Source: Terriglobia bacterium (GTDB lineage Bacteria; Acidobacteriota; Terriglobia; Terriglobales; Acidobacteriaceae). From it: a stretch of DNA of 64,000 nt. A program made the position numbers and the translations under genes. The notes beneath the pieces are model-generated. The model saw only the letters and a program-made list of their open reading frames with translations. It was not told the DNA's origin and made no database searches. Numbering within the stretch: the stretch's first letter is position 1; the number at the start of each line of letters is the position of its first letter. Below, piece after piece: positions 53,426-64,000 of this stretch. The stretch spans positions 51,270 to 115,269 of the forward strand of contig JAIQFF010000001.1 in the NCBI GenBank assembly GCA_020073395.1, written 5' to 3'.

Positions 53426-54637
53426 TCAATCGGTGGGAGCGAACACCGCATTGTCCGAGACCGTCAAATCCGGCACCGTGTGCGTAAGGGCGCCGGTGGA
53501 AGTACTGGTATCCAACACCGAAAAGGCGCTGGTGGCCGCGTCGGCGCAGAATGCTTCTCCGCCTCCCTGGTCCCACTTGCAATCCAACACAATGGGCAGG
53601 GTGGTGAACGGTGAGCCCGCCAAGGCAGTCAACGCGCCGCTGCTGGGATCAATGGTGAAGCCCTCGACGGCCGCAACATTGCTGTTGTTGTCGACTCCGA
53701 AGGCGTAAACAAATTGACTGCTGGGATGAATCCGCAGGTCCTCCGGTTCAGCCATAGTTGTGGCGAAGGGTGAATTCGTTACCCCCGTCAATGCACCGGT
53801 GGTGGGATCAATGGCAAAAACGTACAGGTTGTTGTCGCCGAAAATCCCGGAGAGCCCTATCGCGAACTTGCCGGTGAAATCGGTTCGCACCCCCGCCACA
53901 CCCAGCCCAAAAGGACCTCCCACGATCTGGGAAAGCGCGCCGCTATTTTGATCAATGGAAAACCCATAGATGGGCAGCGCCGACAAGCCTTGACCTGCGT
54001 ACAAGAATTGTCCGGTTCCGTCCACTGCCAGAACGTGAACGAAATCAAGATTGAAAGCAGAGAACGGCGAGCCTGGAGCGGCTACTAGGGCCCCGGTTGT
54101 GGCGTTGATCTGAAATACCGAGATCTGGCCGGTAGTATCGTTACCCGCGAACAGGAAGCGACCGGCGGGATCGCTGGTGATCGAGTCCGCGCCCGCAGTG
54201 GGAAACGGACTTCCGGTAATGGTGGTCAGAGTGCCGGTAGTGCGATCTATCGTGAACGCCTGAATGGTCAGCGAATCATTCTGCGGCAGGTATAGAAATT
54301 TCTTGTTGACGATGGCTATGTCATTGCCCGCTCCACTCGGAAGCGTCGGCAGCGTGGCTGTGAGATTGGCAAAAGCCCCCGTCGTACTGAGGCTGGCACC
54401 GAGAATCTTGCTGTTATTGCGGTCGAGGTAGTAGAGCAGGGAAGCGGTGTTTCCTCCTCCGCCCGGGTTTGTCCCCGGTCCGCAAACCGTCCCGCCGGTT
54501 GACGTTCCACTGGTGGAACCTCCGGAGCTGCCGGAGCTGCTGATGGAAGTGGTTGGGCAGCCACCTCCGCAACCCGACCAACCCACCATTGCAACCGCAG
54601 CCAGCACCAGCAAGAGCAGCCTGTTTCCCAGCTTCAT
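53426..54637 (-). CDS. Lactonase-like beta-propeller lipoprotein
   Basis: Lipobox VGWSGC; repeated FxxDxxTGALTxxxGSPF units. Confidence 0.85.
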   Translation of the reverse strand: MKLGNRLLLLVLAAVAMVGWSGCGGGCPTTSISSSGSSGGSTSGTSTGGTVCGPGTNPGGGGNTASLLYYLDRNNSKILGASLSTTGAFANLTATLPTLPSGAGNDIAIVNKKFLYLPQNDSLTIQAFTIDRTTGTLTTITGSPFPTAGADSITSDPAGRFLFAGNDTTGQISVFQINATTGALVAAPGSPFSAFNLDFVHVLAVDGTGQFLYAGQGLSALPIYGFSIDQNSGALSQIVGGPFGLGVAGVRTDFTGKFAIGLSGIFGDNNLYVFAIDPTTGALTGVTNSPFATTMAEPEDLRIHPSSQFVYAFGVDNNSNVAAVEGFTIDPSSGALTALAGSPFTTLPIVLDCKWDQGGGEAFCADAATSAFSVLDTSTSTGALTHTVPDLTVSDNAVFAPTD

Positions 54638-54870
54638 ACATCCTCCGCACAGTTTCGGACGTCACGCCCGGTCTTGCACATGCGGTGCCGATCAGGCGAA
54701 AAACGCCACTGCCAGGCACGCCCAATCGGGCCGTTATCTGGGCAGGTATTCCTGAATGGTAGGTAGTTACCGGATTGGGAAACAAGAGTACCGAAGTAAG
54801 AGGGGGTTGTGTTCCAGGTTCCTGCTTCGGGGCGCGAATCAGGACGACCGCGCTGGCGCCGCCAGCACCT

Positions 54871-55218
54871 CTAGAAAACGCCTTTGTTTCGGGCCGAAGC
54901 GTCGAAGTGCAAGTCCATAGGATATCCGGGCAGGTTCACGTGCACCGTGTAGCTGGCATCGATACTGACAGAACCGGTACCGACCACTCCGTTGCGCACC
55001 ACTTTGATTTGTTCCTTGGTAATCGGGATATCCATTTCCTGCGCCTTCTTGAAGACTTCATCGCGGATGACATCCTCGGTCTTGGTGGTGTAGGTGCTCA
55101 TCTGCGATTCAGTCTTGAGGGCGTCCTCGAACTGATAATTGCTGAAGTAGGGCGGCGCCAGCGTCGCGATCAGAATGACCGCGGCAACAATGATCAGAAT
55201 GCCGATAACCATCTTCAT
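54871..55218 (-). CDS. Small single-TM hypothetical protein
   Basis: MKMVIGILIIVAAVILIATLAPPYFSNYQFEDALK; good ORF between convincing genes on the same strand. Confidence 0.75.
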   Translation of the reverse strand: MKMVIGILIIVAAVILIATLAPPYFSNYQFEDALKTESQMSTYTTKTEDVIRDEVFKKAQEMDIPITKEQIKVVRNGVVGTGSVSIDASYTVHVNLPGYPMDLHFDASARNKGVF

Positions 55219-55252
55219 AGCGCGCTCCGCTTCCGGTTGCGCGCCAGGTGGT

Positions 55253-57022
55253 TCAGGGCGCAGACCGTAGATTCTTTTCGAAATATTCGGTTATTGCGGA
55301 GATGCTAGCATCCTCCATCTGCCGAGTCGAGCGCCGAACCACTTCCACAGTACCTTCGGTAACCTTCTTTCCGACATTGATACGAAAGGGGATACCAACC
55401 AAATCAGCGTCCTTGAACTTGACCCCTGGGCGCTCGTCCCGGTCGTCGAGCAGCACCTCGTAGCCGGCGGCCTCGAGGCGCTGGGCAATGTCCACGGCAG
55501 TGCTCAGGAGTTTTTCGTGGCCCACGTTGGTGGGCGTCACTACGATCTCGAAAGGCGCAATCTGGGGAGGCAGCCAGAAACCGTTTTCGTCGTTGTCCTG
55601 CTCCACGGCGGCAGTCAGGATGCGCTCAATTCCGATGCCGTAGCTGCCCATAATCGGTGTGACTTCTTTGCCATTCTTGTCGAGAACGCGCGCCCCCATG
55701 GACTGAGAGTACTTGTAGCCCAATTTGAAGATGTGTCCGATTTCGACCGCGGTATCAATGCGCAGAGTCCCGCCACAATTGGGGCAGTCTTCACCCGCCG
55801 TTACGCTGCGCAGATCAACGTAGGCCGTAGGCTGGAAGTCGCGGCCCGGCGTGATGTTTTTCAGGTGATAGTCCTCTTTGTTGGCCCCCCCAATCAGGTT
55901 GATGCGGCCTTCGAGCGCCTTGTCCACCAGCAACATTGGACGCTGAACGTCGTTCGTGTCCTTAGCCCACGCGATGCCGATGGGCCCCAGGAATCCGGCT
56001 GGAGAATTAAACAGCTGCCGGATTTCCTCTTCCTGCATGGGACGGGCTTCCTTGCCCCCTAGCGCGGCCGACAGCTTGACCTCATTCATCTGATGATCGC
56101 CGCGCATCAGCAGAATGACTGCGCGCGCCGACGCTTTGCCCGTCTTCGGATCGAGGGCTTCTACCATCAAGGCCAGCGTTTTCATCTTGTTCCTGGGCGA
56201 AACGCCCAGGAACTTGGCGACATCCTCGATGGTCTTCATGCCCGGGGTGTGGACTTCGAGCGGCTTGCCATCGCCGTCAGCCTTAAGGTCCTCGACCGCG
56301 GCCAGTCTCGACGTTGCCTTGTCCAGGTTGGCAGCGTAATTGCATTTTTCGCAGCTCACGATCCGGTCTTCGCCGGCCGGCGTCCGCACCATGAACTCGT
56401 GGGATTGCGATCCGCCCATCGCGCCTGAATCCGCCTCGACCACCATGTACTTCAATCCACAGCGGTCGAAGATGCGGCAGTAGGCGTCGTAATGCTTCTG
56501 ATAGGAAAGGTCCAGGCCGGCGGCATCGATGTCGAAGGAGTATGAATCTTTCATGATGAACTGGCGCACCCGCAACAGGCCGGACTTAGGCCGGGCTTCA
56601 TCGCGAAACTTGCTTTGAATCTGGTACCAGATCTGGGGCAGCTGCTTGTAGCTACGCAACTCCTTGCGCGCAATCTCGGTCATGACTTCTTCATGCGTCA
56701 TGCTCAAACACAGATCGGCGCCCTTGCGGTCTTTCAGCCGAAACATGGTGTCGCCCATGACAGCCCAGCGCCCGCTGGCCTCCCACAGTTCGCGCGGATG
56801 AATCGCCGGCAGGTAGAATTCCTGTCCGATCTTGTCCATCTCTTCGCGAACGATGCCGATGATCTTGTTGAACGAACGCTGTCCCATGAAGAGATAGGAG
56901 TAAATACCAGCGGCCAACTGGCGGATGTATCCGGCCCGCACCAGGAATTTGTGGCTGGCGACTTCAGCGTCCGCAGGCGCCTCGCGCAGAGTAGGAATAA
57001 AGAGTTGAGACCAGCGATGCAT
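55253..57022 (-). CDS. proS: Proline--tRNA ligase
   Basis: [44 protein letters not shown]; class II synthetase core and editing domain. Confidence 0.96.
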   Translation of the reverse strand: MHRWSQLFIPTLREAPADAEVASHKFLVRAGYIRQLAAGIYSYLFMGQRSFNKIIGIVREEMDKIGQEFYLPAIHPRELWEASGRWAVMGDTMFRLKDRKGADLCLSMTHEEVMTEIARKELRSYKQLPQIWYQIQSKFRDEARPKSGLLRVRQFIMKDSYSFDIDAAGLDLSYQKHYDAYCRIFDRCGLKYMVVEADSGAMGGSQSHEFMVRTPAGEDRIVSCEKCNYAANLDKATSRLAAVEDLKADGDGKPLEVHTPGMKTIEDVAKFLGVSPRNKMKTLALMVEALDPKTGKASARAVILLMRGDHQMNEVKLSAALGGKEARPMQEEEIRQLFNSPAGFLGPIGIAWAKDTNDVQRPMLLVDKALEGRINLIGGANKEDYHLKNITPGRDFQPTAYVDLRSVTAGEDCPNCGGTLRIDTAVEIGHIFKLGYKYSQSMGARVLDKNGKEVTPIMGSYGIGIERILTAAVEQDNDENGFWLPPQIAPFEIVVTPTNVGHEKLLSTAVDIAQRLEAAGYEVLLDDRDERPGVKFKDADLVGIPFRINVGKKVTEGTVEVVRRSTRQMEDASISAITEYFEKNLRSAP

Positions 57023-57092
57023 AGTTAGTGGTCCTGGGTAGCAGGGAATTGACTATTGTAAATGATTGGGAGGTCTGGTCTCTGCTGGCGTA

Positions 57093-57134
57093 GGCCCGGA
57101 CGCCCGCGTCCGGGCGGGCGAGCCAAGCTCGCCG
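57093..57134. repeat. CCCGGACG...CGTCCGGG repeat, copy 2
   Basis: ggcccggacgcccgcgtccgggcgggcgagccaagctcgccg. Confidence 0.85.
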
Positions 57135-57205
57135 GAGCTGCGGAGATTCGCTCCGCTGGGCAGTTGAGGGCACCCGCCCCTACGTGCGCATTGCCGGGAT
57201 TTGAC

Positions 57206-57415
57206 TTAGCTCGCCAACTGCTTCAGAATTTCTTTCCCCAGCTTCTGCGCCTCGCCGAAAAATTTCTGGTATTCGACAAACAGCCGATTCAACTCCAGCG
57301 ATTTGTCCGGGCCAAGCTTTTTGCGCAGGATCATGTCGCGCACGTGGACGGGGTTCGGCAGGGTGGCGTCTTCGGTCAGTTCTTCCAACGCCGTGTTTGG
57401 ATCGTAATGGTACAT
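57206..57415 (-). CDS. Small conserved-looking hypothetical protein
   Basis: MYHYDPNTALEELTEDATLPNPVHVRDMILRKKLGPDKSLELNRLFVEYQKFFGEAQKLGKEILKQLAS. Upstream part of the track ORF lies in an AT-rich repeat. Confidence 0.6.
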   Translation of the reverse strand: MYHYDPNTALEELTEDATLPNPVHVRDMILRKKLGPDKSLELNRLFVEYQKFFGEAQKLGKEILKQLAS

Positions 57416-57426
57416 AAAGACTCCAT

Positions 57427-57532
57427 TGTGCAATTTAGTAATTGAGTAATCAGGTAATTGAAAATCCTCTTTCACGGCGGCGTCCGCGGGCTTTCCATTG
57501 CACAATTTCTCAATTACCAAATTACACAATTC
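57427..57532. repeat. AT-rich reiterated-word inverted repeat between kdsD and the small gene
   Basis: tgtgcaatttagtaattgagtaatcaggtaattg ... tgcacaatttctcaattaccaaattacacaatt. Confidence 0.8.
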
Positions 57533-58573
57533 CTACATCATCTCCGTTCCCCACAAATCGTGCAGGTGGACAATTCCCAAAAGACCGTGTGCGCCATCAA
57601 CTACCACCAATGACGTGATCTTCTTTTCTTCCATCAACGCCAGCGCGGTGGCGGCAAATTCATTCGCCCCGATGGTTCTAGGATTCGCTGTCATACACTC
57701 ACCCGCGTTGAGATCGAGCACATCCTTACCGCGCTTTTCCAACAATCGCCGCAGGTCGCCATCGCTGATCACTCCCACCAGCTTCTGGCCGTCCACCACG
57801 GCAGTCACGCCCAGTTTCTTCCTGGACATTTCATAGATCACATCCGGCATCCTGGTTTGCGGAGTGACTCTGGGCACGGCGTCTCCAGTGTGCATCAGCG
57901 ATTCCACCCGCGCCAGACGCTTGCCCAGCTTTCCGCCAGGATGCAGGTTGGCGAAATCTTCTTCCTTGAAGCCGCGCTTTTCGGCCAGAGTCATCGCCAG
58001 GGCATCGCCCAAAGCGAGCATGGCCGTGGTTGAAGCAGTAGGTGCCAGGCCGAGCCCACAAGCTTCCTTGGCCACAGAGCAGTCGAGTGCGACATCCGCC
58101 GCCGCCGCCAAAGTGGATATTTTTTGGGTTGACTGTGTGGCGCGGGCACCCTCGCCCGCGTCTTTTTCAAAGACCGCATCCCCAGTGAAGCTGATCAGCG
58201 GCACTTGCAGCCGCTTGAGGGTAGCCAGCAAGCGCAGAATTTCTTCTGTTTCGCCGCTGGCGGAGAGCGCCATTACCACATCGCCCCGCACCACCATGCC
58301 CAAGTCTCCATGCACCGCATCCACGGGATGCATGAACAAAGCCGGAGTTCCAGTCGAACTGAGTGTGGCCGCGATCTTGCGCGCGATGATGCCGCTCTTG
58401 CCCATGCCCGTGACCACCACCCGGCCGCTGCAGGCATGGATCAATTCGACGGCTTTGACGAAGGCCGCCGCCATGGGGCCCGCAATGCGATCGGCCAGCG
58501 CGCGCAACGCCTCAGCCTCGATCCGGACTACGTTTTCGCCAATGTGTTTCATGGAAGGAAAAGATGTTAGCAC
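57533..58573 (-). CDS. kdsD: Arabinose-5-phosphate isomerase (SIS + CBS), with repeat-derived in-frame insertion
   Basis: RVVVTGMGKSGIIARKIAATLSSTGTPALFMHPVDAVHGDLGMV; KEACGLGLAPTASTTAMLALGDALA; two CBS domains. Confidence 0.93.
   Translation of the reverse strand: MLTSFPSMKHIGENVVRIEAEALRALADRIAGPMAAAFVKAVELIHACSGRVVVTGMGKSGIIARKIAATLSSTGTPALFMHPVDAVHGDLGMVVRGDVVMALSASGETEEILRLLATLKRLQVPLISFTGDAVFEKDAGEGARATQSTQKISTLAAAADVALDCSVAKEACGLGLAPTASTTAMLALGDALAMTLAEKRGFKEEDFANLHPGGKLGKRLARVESLMHTGDAVPRVTPQTRMPDVIYEMSRKKLGVTAVVDGQKLVGVISDGDLRRLLEKRGKDVLDLNAGECMTANPRTIGANEFAATALALMEEKKITSLVVVDGAHGLLGIVHLHDLWGTEMM
58142..58161. repeat. Palindromic repeat inside kdsD CDS
   Basis: cgcgggcaccctcgcccgcg. 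Confidence 0.85.
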
Positions 58574-58580
58574 GCGGAAT

Positions 58581-58656
58581 CCAGCTGTCAGCTCTCAGTT
58601 GTCAGCTTTCATTCGCCACGAACTGGGGGAAGTCTTTCGCAAGCTGACAGCTGCCT
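58581..58656. repeat. Reiterated-word inverted repeat between channel gene and kdsD
   Basis: ccagctgtcagctctcagttgtcagctt ... aagctgacagctgcc. Confidence 0.75.
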
Positions 58657-59801
58657 CAGAAATGATCATCCATCGACTGCACCCGTCCCGCCAGACTTCT
58701 GGCTTGAATCGCACGGTCCCAGGGACCGGCCTGCCAATTATCCTTTTGCTTCTCGGGATGGATCCACGGCGGCAGGGTGATCGAAAGGTTGGCGGCTATG
58801 GCCACCGCATACGGTTCATACAGCGAACGAAGCTGGCTTAGCTTCTCCTCGAATGCGGCGCCCTCGTGCAGCTTTACTCCACGCCCCGCCAGGCTTTCGC
58901 GCAGCCGGTTCAGTTCCTGTGCGGGCAGTCGGTCAGGGGCGGTTGGCGCGTAACGCGCATTCACCACCTGGGCGAGGTCAACCACGGCATGCCGCGCCAT
59001 GGCGAAGGTGATCTTGGACTGTTCGAAGCGCAACCCGTCCACGCCCGCGATAACCAGCGCGGTGGCATCCAGAATTGTGGTCAGCGCTCCCAGCCAGGAT
59101 TGATTGTTATGCTGCGAGCGAAAAAAACTCAACACGGGATACGACAGATGGCTCTCCAACACCTCCGCTGCCCAGCGCTCCCAGTCCTTGAAAATCTGGT
59201 CGAGCACCGCTTGTTGCGGACAATTTCCGAACCTTGATAACAGCTCAGCCGCCGATGGGGGCGAGCCGGCGCGCGCGTCGAGCAGGGAAATTTCGATCTC
59301 GCGACGGGAGAATGACGAATAGATGGTTGGCAAATAACCAATCACGACGCCTAAAAACGCGAATCCCATGCCGGCTTCGATCACGGCCAGGGCCCGGGCC
59401 ACGCCGGAGCTGGGGATAATGTCCCCGTAGCCCAGGGTAAAAAACGTCTCGCCACTGTGGTAGAGCAGCACCCCAAACGTAAGCGGCTCGCTGCCCAAAC
59501 GGAAGTGTTCGCCGGCGCCATATTGGAGCAAGGCAAAACCAAACACCAACGCCGCCGCCCACAAAATCAGCAGGAAAATGAGCGATAGTGGTCCGAAGTA
59601 GCCAAGAAAATTCTCCCGCCGCGCCCGCGAGGGTATGCGGGCCGCGAGCTTTCTGTAGGGAATCCAGGTACGCCGGTAGAACCAGCTGGTCAGGCGGAAA
59701 AAACTGCGCTGCACCCGGCGCGGTAGAACCACGGTCTCAAACGCATCCAGCAGGATGCCAAGGATCAAAACAATTCCGGCAATGGCGCAAACGATACGCA
59801 T
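58656..59801 (-). CDS. Two-TM potassium-channel-like protein
   Basis: FFTLGYGDIIPSSG selectivity-filter motif between hydrophobic helices. Confidence 0.85.
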   Translation of the reverse strand: MRIVCAIAGIVLILGILLDAFETVVLPRRVQRSFFRLTSWFYRRTWIPYRKLAARIPSRARRENFLGYFGPLSLIFLLILWAAALVFGFALLQYGAGEHFRLGSEPLTFGVLLYHSGETFFTLGYGDIIPSSGVARALAVIEAGMGFAFLGVVIGYLPTIYSSFSRREIEISLLDARAGSPPSAAELLSRFGNCPQQAVLDQIFKDWERWAAEVLESHLSYPVLSFFRSQHNNQSWLGALTTILDATALVIAGVDGLRFEQSKITFAMARHAVVDLAQVVNARYAPTAPDRLPAQELNRLRESLAGRGVKLHEGAAFEEKLSQLRSLYEPYAVAIAANLSITLPPWIHPEKQKDNWQAGPWDRAIQARSLAGRVQSMDDHF

Positions 59802-59867
59802 CAGACTGAAATCTCAACCTAGGGGCGCGAGCGGGACGCTAGCGCCTACATTGCATCGCGCACGAAA

Positions 59868-60989
59868 TCAGTGCGATCCTCCATCCCCCGTGAGCCGGAT
59901 CGATTTCCCCGAGGCCGCGGAGCGCCGGGCTGCATCGAGAATTTCAGCAACGATCACATTGGCTTCCAAAGACGAAGGCGCGCCAGGGGGAGCTCCATCC
60001 AGTACGACGGCCCGAAGCAATGACAACGAGTCATCATAAGGAGCGGGAACCGGCTTGGCCGCGATCTGTTGCTCTTCTCCTCCTTTGAGCCGCACCCGCA
60101 CGTCGTCGCGGCGCACCGTGATCACGTAACCGGTCTGGCCATAGACCTCCATATCCTTGCGATCGAACGGCCAGTTCCACGACGCCTGCAGAATGGCCTG
60201 CGCCTTGGGATAGGTCAGGATGATGGTGGCTTCGTCATCCACACGCGGATAGATTTCTGGTTTGATCTGCTGGGTGACAGCGGTCACCGACGTGGGCCGT
60301 TGCCCATTCATGAGCCAGGTCATCAGATCGGCGCCATAGCAGCCGAAATCATAGAGCGCTCCGCCACCATCGAGTTTGGGATCGTTAAGCCAGGCCAGAA
60401 ACTCAGGTTGTACGTTGATTTCCTTCGGGCCCTGGTGACCGTCGTGGACAACTACCTTGCTAATGTCGCCGATGCTCTGCTCGTGAACCATGTCGTAGGC
60501 CGCATGGTTGCTGCGATACCAGGAGGTCTCGTAATTCACCAGCACCTGGATCTTGCCCTTGCGCGCAGCGTCGGCGATGGCGTGCGCATCCTCGGCGCTG
60601 ACCGCCAGCGGTTTTTCCATCATTACCGGGATGCCTTGCCGGGCGCAGGTTTCCACCACCCTGCGGTGATCGTACGTATTGGTGTAGGCCAGGACCGCCT
60701 GGGGGCGGGTCTTCTGCAGCATGTCTTCCAAATCGGTAAAGAGCAGGCCACGGTCGAGATCAAACTTAGCCGCATAACGCTCCGCCACTTGCTGGTCAGG
60801 CTCGGAGATTCCGACAATCTGGATATCAGCGCGATGAAGTGAGTGCTGCAGGAAACCTTCGACGTGACCGTGGACCATGCCCGCGATTGCGACTCGAAGC
60901 GGCACCCCGGATGCAGCGGTTTGTGCCCTGGAAGCCGCGAGCGCAGTCAACAGGAGAGCAGCCAAAAGTATCCGGAAGAGATGTTTCAT
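59868..60989 (-). CDS. Secreted Gfo/Idh/MocA-family oxidoreductase
   Basis: Signal peptide MKHLFRILLAALLLTALAASRAQ; LRVAIAGMVHGHVEGF, GIPVMMEKPLAVSAEDAHAIADAARKGKIQVLVNYETSWY. Confidence 0.88.
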   Translation of the reverse strand: MKHLFRILLAALLLTALAASRAQTAASGVPLRVAIAGMVHGHVEGFLQHSLHRADIQIVGISEPDQQVAERYAAKFDLDRGLLFTDLEDMLQKTRPQAVLAYTNTYDHRRVVETCARQGIPVMMEKPLAVSAEDAHAIADAARKGKIQVLVNYETSWYRSNHAAYDMVHEQSIGDISKVVVHDGHQGPKEINVQPEFLAWLNDPKLDGGGALYDFGCYGADLMTWLMNGQRPTSVTAVTQQIKPEIYPRVDDEATIILTYPKAQAILQASWNWPFDRKDMEVYGQTGYVITVRRDDVRVRLKGGEEQQIAAKPVPAPYDDSLSLLRAVVLDGAPPGAPSSLEANVIVAEILDAARRSAASGKSIRLTGDGGSH

Positions 60990-61054
60990 TGATGCCTCAG
61001 ACCTGCGACTAAATGCACGGCGGAATGGTAGCAGATTCACGCGGCGACGCCGGG

Positions 61055-61897
61055 TCACGGTTTGACGTGTGCTGCAACCAGTGCGTTCTGTACCGCCTGC
61101 AGTTCTTTCAACACCTCCCGCAGTCTGGTTGATTCGAGCGCGTTGGCCCCGTCGGATTTGGCCTCTTTGGGATTATCGTGGACTTCCATGAATATTCCAT
61201 CCACACCCGCCGCCACGGCGGCACGCGCGAGGACGGGGATGAATTCCGGCTGTCCTCCGCTGACCGCGTGATCTCCGTCAGACGCAGACGATGGCAGTTG
61301 GACCGAATGGGTGGCGTCGAAAACCACGGGAACGAACTTTCGCATGATGGCCAGGGAACGCATATCGACCACGAGATTGTTGTATCCGAAGCTCGATCCG
61401 CGCTCAGTGACGAAGACTTTGTCGTTGCCCGCGGTGCGGCATTTCTCCACGATATACCGCATATCAGCGGGCGAGACGAACTGGCCCTTCTTGATATTTA
61501 CCACGCGCTCGGTCATGGCCGCGGCCACGACCAGATCGGTCTGGCGGCAAAGAAATGCCGGAATCTGCAAGATGTCCGCAACTTCCGCGACTTTGGCTAC
61601 GTCGGCGGTTTCGTGCACGTCGGTAAGGATTGGCACGTGCACTTCGTCCTTCACTTTCTTCAGAATGCGCAAACCCTCTACCAGACCTGGACCGCGATAG
61701 CTGCGAATGGAAGTCCGGTTGGCCTTGTCGTAGGAAGCTTTAAAGATGAAAGGGAAATTCAGCGAGCGCGTAACCCCCTTGATCACTTCCGCCATGAACA
61801 GGGCATGCTTCTCGCTCTCAATGACGCATGGGCCGGCGATGAGAAAAAGGTTTCCCGCGCCGATTCTGACATTGTCGATTTGAAAGGAAGTGGTCAT
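61055..61897 (-). CDS. kdsA: 3-deoxy-8-phosphooctulonate synthase
   Basis: LFLIAGPCVIESEKHALFMAE, FKASYDKANRTSIRSYRGPGLVEGL, FDATHSVQLP. Confidence 0.96.
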   Translation of the reverse strand: MTTSFQIDNVRIGAGNLFLIAGPCVIESEKHALFMAEVIKGVTRSLNFPFIFKASYDKANRTSIRSYRGPGLVEGLRILKKVKDEVHVPILTDVHETADVAKVAEVADILQIPAFLCRQTDLVVAAAMTERVVNIKKGQFVSPADMRYIVEKCRTAGNDKVFVTERGSSFGYNNLVVDMRSLAIMRKFVPVVFDATHSVQLPSSASDGDHAVSGGQPEFIPVLARAAVAAGVDGIFMEVHDNPKEAKSDGANALESTRLREVLKELQAVQNALVAAHVKP

Positions 61898-61902
61898 GTT
61901 CG

Positions 61903-61972
61903 AACCACGGAGGACACAGAGGGCACGGAGAAATCAACTGGTTCCTCGGTGTCCTCTGCGTCCTCCGTGGTT
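61903..61972. repeat. Long imperfect inverted repeat between pyrG and kdsA
   Basis: aaccacggaggacacagagggcacggag ... ctcggtgtcctctgcgtcctccgtggtt; arms match at about 25 of 28 positions. Confidence 0.9.
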
Positions 61973-61974
61973 AA

Positions 61975-63660
<1,686 letters not shown>

Positions 63661-63793
63661 TTAGATTGTCTTTGAAATTTTGTGCAGGATGGGTGCACAA
63701 CCAATTATGCCAGAAATGTTTTGCGCTGACGAGAAATAGTTTCGCTCGGCGGCCTCGCATAGGAGAAATCGAGCCCAGGCGTCCCGGCGGCGC

Positions 63794-63812
63794 GACGGGC
63801 GAGACGCCCGTC
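63794..63812. repeat. Palindromic repeat upstream of pyrG
   Basis: gacgggcg-aga-cgcccgtc, perfect 8-bp arms. Confidence 0.85.
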
Positions 63813-63883
63813 CTCGATCTTCACGGCGGAGACATCCTACGGAGTACACTGGGCAACGAAGGCTGCATCTAAGTAGTTGACTC

Positions 63884-64000
63884 TATGCGTCAGCTCTATC
63901 GCCTCGTGGTCGGCCTGGTGGCGGGAACTACTTTGTTCCTGATGGCGGCCACGCCCGTCCTCGCGCAACAGCTCGCCAAGCGCCTCATCCTCAAAGATGG
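63884..64000 (+). CDS. Secreted hypothetical protein, truncated by window end
   Basis: MRQLYRLVVGLVAGTTLFLMAATPVLAQQLAKRLILKDG; clear signal peptide. Confidence 0.65.

Noticed and set aside
53426-54637. Beta-propeller lipoprotein as a possible quorum-quenching lactonase
   Set aside because: Repeat pattern is generic; no catalytic assignment possible from sequence alone.

Overview
The window is a GC-rich, densely coding bacterial chromosome segment. Gene content and repeat style look like Acidobacteriota, but that taxonomy is an inference. I found about 46 credible genes, one tRNA-Ala(GGC), no CRISPR array, and no recognisable transposase or phage genes. Housekeeping content: scpA (partial), trpS, M50 protease, agmatinase, two tandem lepB, rnc, ECF sigma/anti-sigma pair, proS, PBP1A, Lhr-type helicase, KDO/LPS genes kdsC/kdsD/kdsA, and pyrG. 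The parts most worth a second look are: (1) a ~13 kb one-strand cluster (26.8-40.0 kb) encoding a porin, a His-rich membrane protein, a FixH-like lipoprotein, a polyferredoxin membrane protein, an RnfD/NqrB-like protein and three secreted FG-GAP/ASPIC (CRTAC1-like) proteins, with a perfect TGTGA-N6-TCACA Crp/Fnr-type palindrome at its internal start; (2) a sugar kinase (AmgK-like) fused to a RapZ C-terminal domain, translationally coupled to a MurU-like nucleotidyltransferase; (3) a two-gene 'giant' double-BadF activase / 2-hydroxyacyl-CoA dehydratase-like system; (4) short palindromic repeats that sit in frame inside conserved genes (Lhr helicase, KdsD); (5) a family of long intergenic hairpins built from reiterated short words; (6) a structured candidate ncRNA with a strong terminator at ~43.86-44.06 kb. 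All calls come from reading the sequence and the supplied translations; no database search was run.
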